A DNA stretch of 64,000 nt from Pleurodeles waltl (lineage: Eukaryota; Chordata; Amphibia; Caudata; Salamandridae): NCBI RefSeq assembly GCF_031143425.1, contig NC_090445.1:1576448049-1576512048 (forward strand). The letters are read 5' to 3'. A model generated the notes under the pieces. That model was not told where the DNA came from. It ran no database searches and saw only the letters and a list, made by a program, of their open reading frames with translations. The position numbers were made by a program, and so were the translations under genes. Shown here piece by piece: positions 59,209 to 64,000 of the stretch (positions are counted from its first letter, which is position 1; the number at the start of each line of letters is the position of its first letter).

Positions 59209-59381
59209 CCCTAAGGTAACTATAACTCACGCCCCTGCCATGCACAGTTATCTCATCAATACTTTTGCTGCAAATGTTGTAGTAACATTATCAATGGTGT
59301 TCTAAAAGATGTTATGAATGCTGTAATATCTGGAGTAATTTGCAGTGCATGGTGAGGGCGTGAGATATAGTTACCATAGGG
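59209..59381. repeat. Inverted-repeat unit, copy 2
   Basis: It begins CCCTAAGGTAACTATAACTC and ends ATATAGTTACCATAGGG, with ATGCACAG and CAGTGCAT as the inner parts of the arms. Same architecture as 57,250-57,411. Confidence 0.8.
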
Positions 59382-59626
59382 GACGAATTATAGCTACTTG
59401 AAATAACTCTAACTATAATAGCTGAATTTCTATGGTTTTGTAAGTTTAAAATGTGAGCCTAACTACTGTATAACATCCCTGTAAACTTTGTTTTTTTAAA
59501 TGAATTTCTATGTTTTTTTAAATTCTATTTCCCAACTATAACATTCCTGTGAGCTTAGTTTTTTCAGTGAATTTCTATGTTTTTTAAAATGTAAAGTAAT
59601 TTTAATTACTATACGTTAATCCAACC

Positions 59627-60345
59627 ACCTCCCATACCCACCATAAACCCTAAAAACACCTTACCACTCAAAAACTCATACCGACCCTAAACCCTAAAAA
59701 TACTTTAAAAGCCATAAAACCTATACCCACCCTAAACCCTAAAAATGCCCTTGCTGCCCAAAAACACATACCCACCCAAAACCCTAAAACGTACCTTGCA
59801 CCCAAAAACCCCTACCCAACCTGAAACTGAAATGTGTCCTAACTACCCAAAAACCCATACCCACCCTTAACCCTAAAATACCCCTTACCACCCAAAACCC
59901 ATACCCACCCTCAACCCTTCTATTACACTTGCCACTCAAAAACCCATACCCACACTAAACCCTAAAATTACCCTTGCCACCCAAAAACTCATATCCACCC
60001 TAAAAATGTCCTTGCCACTCAACATCCCATGCCCTTCCTAAACCCTAAAACTACCTTTGTCATCCAAAACCCCAGACCCACCCAAAACCCCCAAATTACC
60101 CTTGCCACTCCAAAAACCCATACCCACCTGAAACCCTAAATTTATCCTTGCCATCAAATACCCATATCCACCCTAAAATTACCCTTGCAACCTTAAAACC
60201 CATACCCACTCTAAAAATTCCCTTGCCTCCCAAAAATCCATGCCTACCCTAAACCTGAAAATTACTCTTGACACCCAAAAACCCACACCCACCCTAAACC
60301 CTAAAAAACCCACTTATCATGTAAAAGCCCATACCCAAACCCTAA
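59627..60345. repeat. Minisatellite of about 42-45 bp with ACCCTAAA core
   Basis: Roughly sixteen degenerate copies of a unit like CCCATACCCACCCTAAACCC followed by TAAAATTACCCTTGCCACCC. Unit length varies by deletion. Confidence 0.85.
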
Positions 60346-60355
60346 AAATGACTTT

Positions 60356-60548
<193 letters not shown>

Positions 60549-60678
60549 AAAAAAAAATCCCACTTAACAAAAACAAATGTTACAGGGATGTTATAGTCAG
60601 GCTCACATTGTAAACATGCAAAACCAATTAAATTTGCCAGTTATAGTTATGAGTTATCTCAAGTAACTATAACTCATG

Positions 60679-60853
60679 CCCTAAGGTAACTATAACTAAC
60701 ACCCCCCTGCCATGAGCAGTGTTTTCATCAAAAAGTTTATTGCAAATACTACATTGATATTATCAATGATGTTATCAACGATGCCATGAGTGCCGTAATT
60801 TGTGGGGAAATTAACAGTGCATGGCAAGAGCACAAGTTAAAGTTACCATAGGG
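60679..60853. repeat. Inverted-repeat unit, copy 3
   Basis: It begins CCCTAAGGTAACTATAACTA and ends AAAGTTACCATAGGG, with CATGAGCAG and CAGTGCATG as inner arm parts. Confidence 0.75.
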
Positions 60854-61079
60854 CATGAGTTATGGTTACTTGAGATAACTCTAACTAAAACAGTTACATT
60901 TCTATGGTTTTCTACATTTAAAATGTGAGCCTAACTATAATGTGTCTGTAACCGTTGATTTTTTAACTGAATTTAAAGACTATAACGTCTCTGTAATCTT
61001 TCTTTTTTTCAGTAAATTTCTAAGGTTTTTTAAATGTAAAGTAATTTTCATTGATATATGTTATTCCAACCACCTCCTT

Positions 61080-61290
61080 TGGCCACGCACGGCAGCGGTT
61101 GGCCGCAGAGCCTGCAGCCAACCCCTATTACCAGGCAACCCTGAGTCGCGCAAACCATTTAGCTGTGTTGCAGCGGCAGTTGGCTGCAGGGCCTGGTCTG
61201 TGGCCAGGCCCTGTGGCCAAGCCCCTATAACCACCTGGCTGTGCGCAGCGGGGGTTGGCCGTGGGGCCCCTATAACCACCCAGAGAGAAA
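61080..61290. repeat. GC-rich short repeat, about three copies
   Basis: Variants of GCAGCGGTTGGCCGCAG...CCCCTATAACCACC recur about every 70 bp. No protein is supported. Confidence 0.55.
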
Positions 61291-61560
61291 TTGAGCGAGG
61301 GAGAGAGAGAGCTTTTACAGGCTTTGATGAATTATATACTTAGCATTAGATATTTTCAGACAAATTGAAAAGAAATTGGATTTGTCAAATAAGTAGAGTG
61401 AGATCACCTTTCGGTATGTACCTTAAATATTTAAAGTAAGAAAAAAATGTAATATGGAAGTGACCATAGCCACAGCCAGACTAAAACCTTCAGTGTATGG
61501 ATCTGAGAACCTTAACCACTAGGTCAAAAGTTTCTCCTTAGAATATGGTGTCCAGACTTA

Positions 61561-62194
61561 GGGGCCGATTACGAGTTCAGCGGACTTGAAGACCCATCTG
61601 CTGAACTTCCAATGGGGAGGTTGCTGCCTTACTGGCTACCTCCCTGCCGGCCCCATTAGAATTCCTGCTGGGCTGATGGGTGGAAAGCCAAGGTTTCCGC
61701 CTGTCAGCCAAGTGGGAAAGTGGTGGCAGCATTGTCTCCGGCTCGCAATCGAGCCAGTGGCAATACTGCTGCCCTCAGAGGGCACCATCACCCTCATAAT
61801 ACACACTGTCTGCATAGCAGACAGTGCGCATTACAAGGATGCTGGGCAGGAGGAACCCTTACCTGCCCATGGGCATGGGCAGTGTAGAGACCCCCCTTGG
61901 CCCACTGCACCTGTTCTCCATCAGCCTTTTCATGGAAGTGAAACCGCATGAAATGTCTGGCGGAGAACCAGGTCGAAATCAGCAGGGAGACGCTGACTTC
62001 AGCGCCGCCCTGGCTGATTCCAACCTGCATCACTGTGAGCCCATCAAGATCAAAGATCACAGTGTAGACGGCAGTAGATAGGCAGAGCTGCTGGCCAACC
62101 TCATAATGTGGCAGTTGGACCACCACAACTGCAGCAGTCCGACAGCCACCGAGAATGTGGTGGTCTGAGGACTGCCACACTCGTAATCAGGTTC
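61561..62194. mobile_element. Hairpin-chain Harbinger-like non-autonomous transposon, copy 4
   Basis: The 634-bp element lies between TTA (61,558-61,560) and TAA (62,195-62,197). Its ends are GGGGCCGATTACGAGTTCAG and the complement of GAACCTGATTACGAGTGTGG. The family hairpin CACTGTCTGC-ATA-GCAGACAGTG is perfect at 61,804-61,826, 243 bp from the left end. A CCGGCTCGCAATCGAGCC hairpin lies upstream and a GCCCATGGGC palindrome near 61,865. Overall more eroded than copy 2. Confidence 0.8.
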
Positions 62195-62460
62195 TAAGCT
62201 ATAACATTGAATCCCAAAATTTAGAGTGAAAAAATACTTCAGTGTTACATCAGACACACTGGCATGATATACGATGATGTGAAACTTCAGCCTACTGAAT
62301 GACAGTCCAAGAGCTTTAACATTAGGCCAGAACTGACCATGGTCTGTTGTTTATCAAAACATAACTTTAACATTCTTACCAAACATCTTGCTAGTCTGTC
62401 TCTTTGAAGTCAATGAATGTAGTGACTGTAAGACTAATTTCTTTTTTCCATCCCATTATG

Positions 62461-62515
62461 GGACTGAAGAGAGAGACAGAGAGAGAGAGAGACGGAGAGA
62501 GAGAGAGTGACAGGA
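62461..62515. repeat. (GA)n-type simple repeat
   Basis: A run of GAGAGA with a few C interruptions. Confidence 0.9.
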
Positions 62516-62734
62516 CTGAAGGACCCCACCATCCTGACCAGCTCTCCATGTCCTGCAGGAGCCAACATTGCTCCCACAAGCAGAGAGCTGCTTCAAAATA
62601 GAAGCTCCCTGCTTGCGGGAACAATGTTTTAATCTGTTTCCCTGCACACATATTTGTGTGCAGGGAAACAGATGAAAACTCTGCTTTCTGCTAGTGCCCC
62701 TTCCTGCATGCCATTACTATTGTGCCCCAGGGAA

Positions 62735-62990
62735 GTGGCTGTCCTCTGGACTGCAAGGGAACTGGTGTCCCCCTGCATTTAATTCAACATTAACCCTGGG
62801 GAGATGAGGGTCCCTGGGGCTACAGGGGGGCCCTTGCATATAATTTTACTTTGAACCCAGGGAGGTGGTGGACCCCTGGGCTCATCAGGGCGTAGCAGTC
62901 CCCATGCATGCAATCTAATCATCACTTCAAGAGGTGGTGTTCCCCTGGGCTTCAGCAAACCCAGGAGGGGTGCCCCATATATCCCCTCCT
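62735..62990. repeat. Degenerate tandem repeat of about 65-70 bp, second array
   Basis: GGGAGGTGGTGGACCCCTGG and variants recur at about 62,735, 62,803, 62,862 and 62,931. It is related to the array at 56,724-57,060. Confidence 0.6.
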
Positions 62991-63344
62991 TGTTTTGAGC
63001 ATGTTCCTGGGATCTCGTCCACCTGGGCTTCAATAAAAGAAAAAGGCGGGAATCCACAGTTTTTTTTAAATGTTGGGAAAATCTGCAGATCCGGTTCCAT
63101 GGATTTTTCCGTTTTGAAAACAATGCTTTTTAGCCCTGGCGGGGTCCCTCTGGGACCCCAGCACTAGAGCTAAGGGGTCATGGTGTCCCTACCCTGGGCC
63201 CTTCAATTTAGTTTTTTAGCTTTTTTTTCTGGGAGTTCCAATATGGCTGCCAACGCTTCCTGGTTGAAGTGTTGGCAGCCAATCAGATATCAGCACAGGG
63301 ACAGATAGATCCGTGGAGGAGCACATCTCTATATTTTCTAAACT

Positions 63345-63695
63345 CTAATGTCTCCAAAACTACTGAAGGGATTTACACCAAATGACAAAAAGCACACTTT
63401 CTGGACCACAGACTAGCGTTCTGCCGAACTCGTGTAATTCCGCCCAGCAGTTCAGCTGTAGTCATATTCAAAAAATTTAAAATGCCATTGACGAAAAATG
63501 GGGAAAAGTGTTTTGGGACCCTACTTTTTCTCGGACACTGTTTGACAGATCACCCCAAAACTTTCAATATAGCTGCTGACCAATCAAGTATAAGTTTTGA
63601 AAATTTTGTGAAGTGGCGCCAAAGTTATTGGCAAAAGAAAAAATGCTCTGTCTATGGGACATATGGTCCTAACTATAACTACCTACTGGTGAGTG
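63345..63695. repeat. Duplicated block, copy B
   Basis: Same block order as 58,660-59,010: CCAAAACTACTGAAGGGATT, GCACACTTTCTGGAC, AGATCACCCCAAAACTTTC and GCGCCAAAGTTATTGGCAA. Preceded by a hairpin GGCTGCCAAC/GTTGGCAGCC at about 63,246-63,281. Confidence 0.75.
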
Positions 63696-63799
63696 CTGGT
63701 AGGTTATACATATTTATATATAGGTTATATATACATACTTAATACTTACTTGTAAAACCTTCACAATGAATATGCCTTTACCATTCATTCCTTTACAAC

Positions 63800-63910
63800 A
63801 ACATTTATTGTAATGGCATATTAGTTGTAAAGGCATGCATGGTAATGGCAGGCATGGTAATGTTGCATGTCTGGCTAAGCCTGTGTGGTAATGGCATGTG
63901 GGGTTCAGCC
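63800..63910. repeat. Short degenerate GGTAATGGCATG repeats
   Basis: GGTAATGGCA or close variants occur several times within about 100 bp near the window end. Confidence 0.5.
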
Positions 63911-64000
63911 TTCCTTGGAATGGTTGTTTCCTCTACACCACTAACCCTAATTTCTTTGCATAATGAACCCCCTCATTTTGTTCATTTCTAAATTAAATGT

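Noticed and set aside
59627..60345. Interstitial telomere
   Set aside because: ACCCTAAA words are part of a longer minisatellite unit. Vertebrate telomere repeats are TTAGGG, and no pure run of them is present.

Overview
This window looks like intergenic or intronic DNA from a very large vertebrate genome. A salamander, probably a newt-like urodele, is my inference from the mixture: a DIRS-type tyrosine-recombinase retrotransposon, L1 and CR1/L2 LINEs, Penelope traces, a Ty3/gypsy element with integrase before reverse transcriptase, and many Harbinger-like foldback elements. I found no convincing host exon, rRNA, tRNA or CRISPR array. Nearly every coding stretch belongs to a mobile element and is broken by stops or frameshifts.

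Layout: 0.1-5.2 kb is a nearly full-length DIRS-like element on the minus strand (gag, RT, RNase H, tyrosine recombinase) with inverted terminal repeats. 6.9-11.2 kb is an old, eroded L1 (minus) carrying a 635-bp hairpin-rich transposon. 11.9-23.6 kb is a repeat unit with an array of about 110-bp tandem repeats. A younger L1 (minus, 12.4-22.6 kb) split this array, and that L1 is itself interrupted by about 2.6 kb containing a hammerhead-ribozyme-like motif. 28.4-32.3 kb holds a foldback element, a Penelope-like RT remnant and a 5'-truncated CR1/L2 LINE. 32.6-33.3 kb is a very GC-rich 630-bp chain of hairpins.

36.9-46.1 kb is a second CR1/L2-type LINE, split inside its endonuclease region by a 6.1-kb LTR retrotransposon (37,190-43,294). 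That element has 0.9-kb LTRs about 3% diverged, a tRNA-Leu-type primer site and the order gag-PR-INT-RT-RNase H, as in Gmr1-like Ty3/gypsy elements. 49.9-50.5 kb is another hairpin-chain element. 50.9-53.7 kb carries minus-strand coding remnants of unknown, possibly viral-envelope-like, origin. 54.9-56.4 kb is a third LINE type with an endonuclease domain. 56.4-63.9 kb is a mosaic of satellites, minisatellites, three copies of a 160-185-bp inverted repeat, and a fourth hairpin-chain element.

The most unusual signal is the hairpin-chain family (7,595; 32,645; 49,916; 61,561). Its four copies are 601-635 bp long, end in Harbinger-like termini (three of them next to TAA/TTA target sites), and place the same internal hairpin 236-243 bp from the left end. 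Positions of decayed elements are approximate because boundaries were judged by eye.
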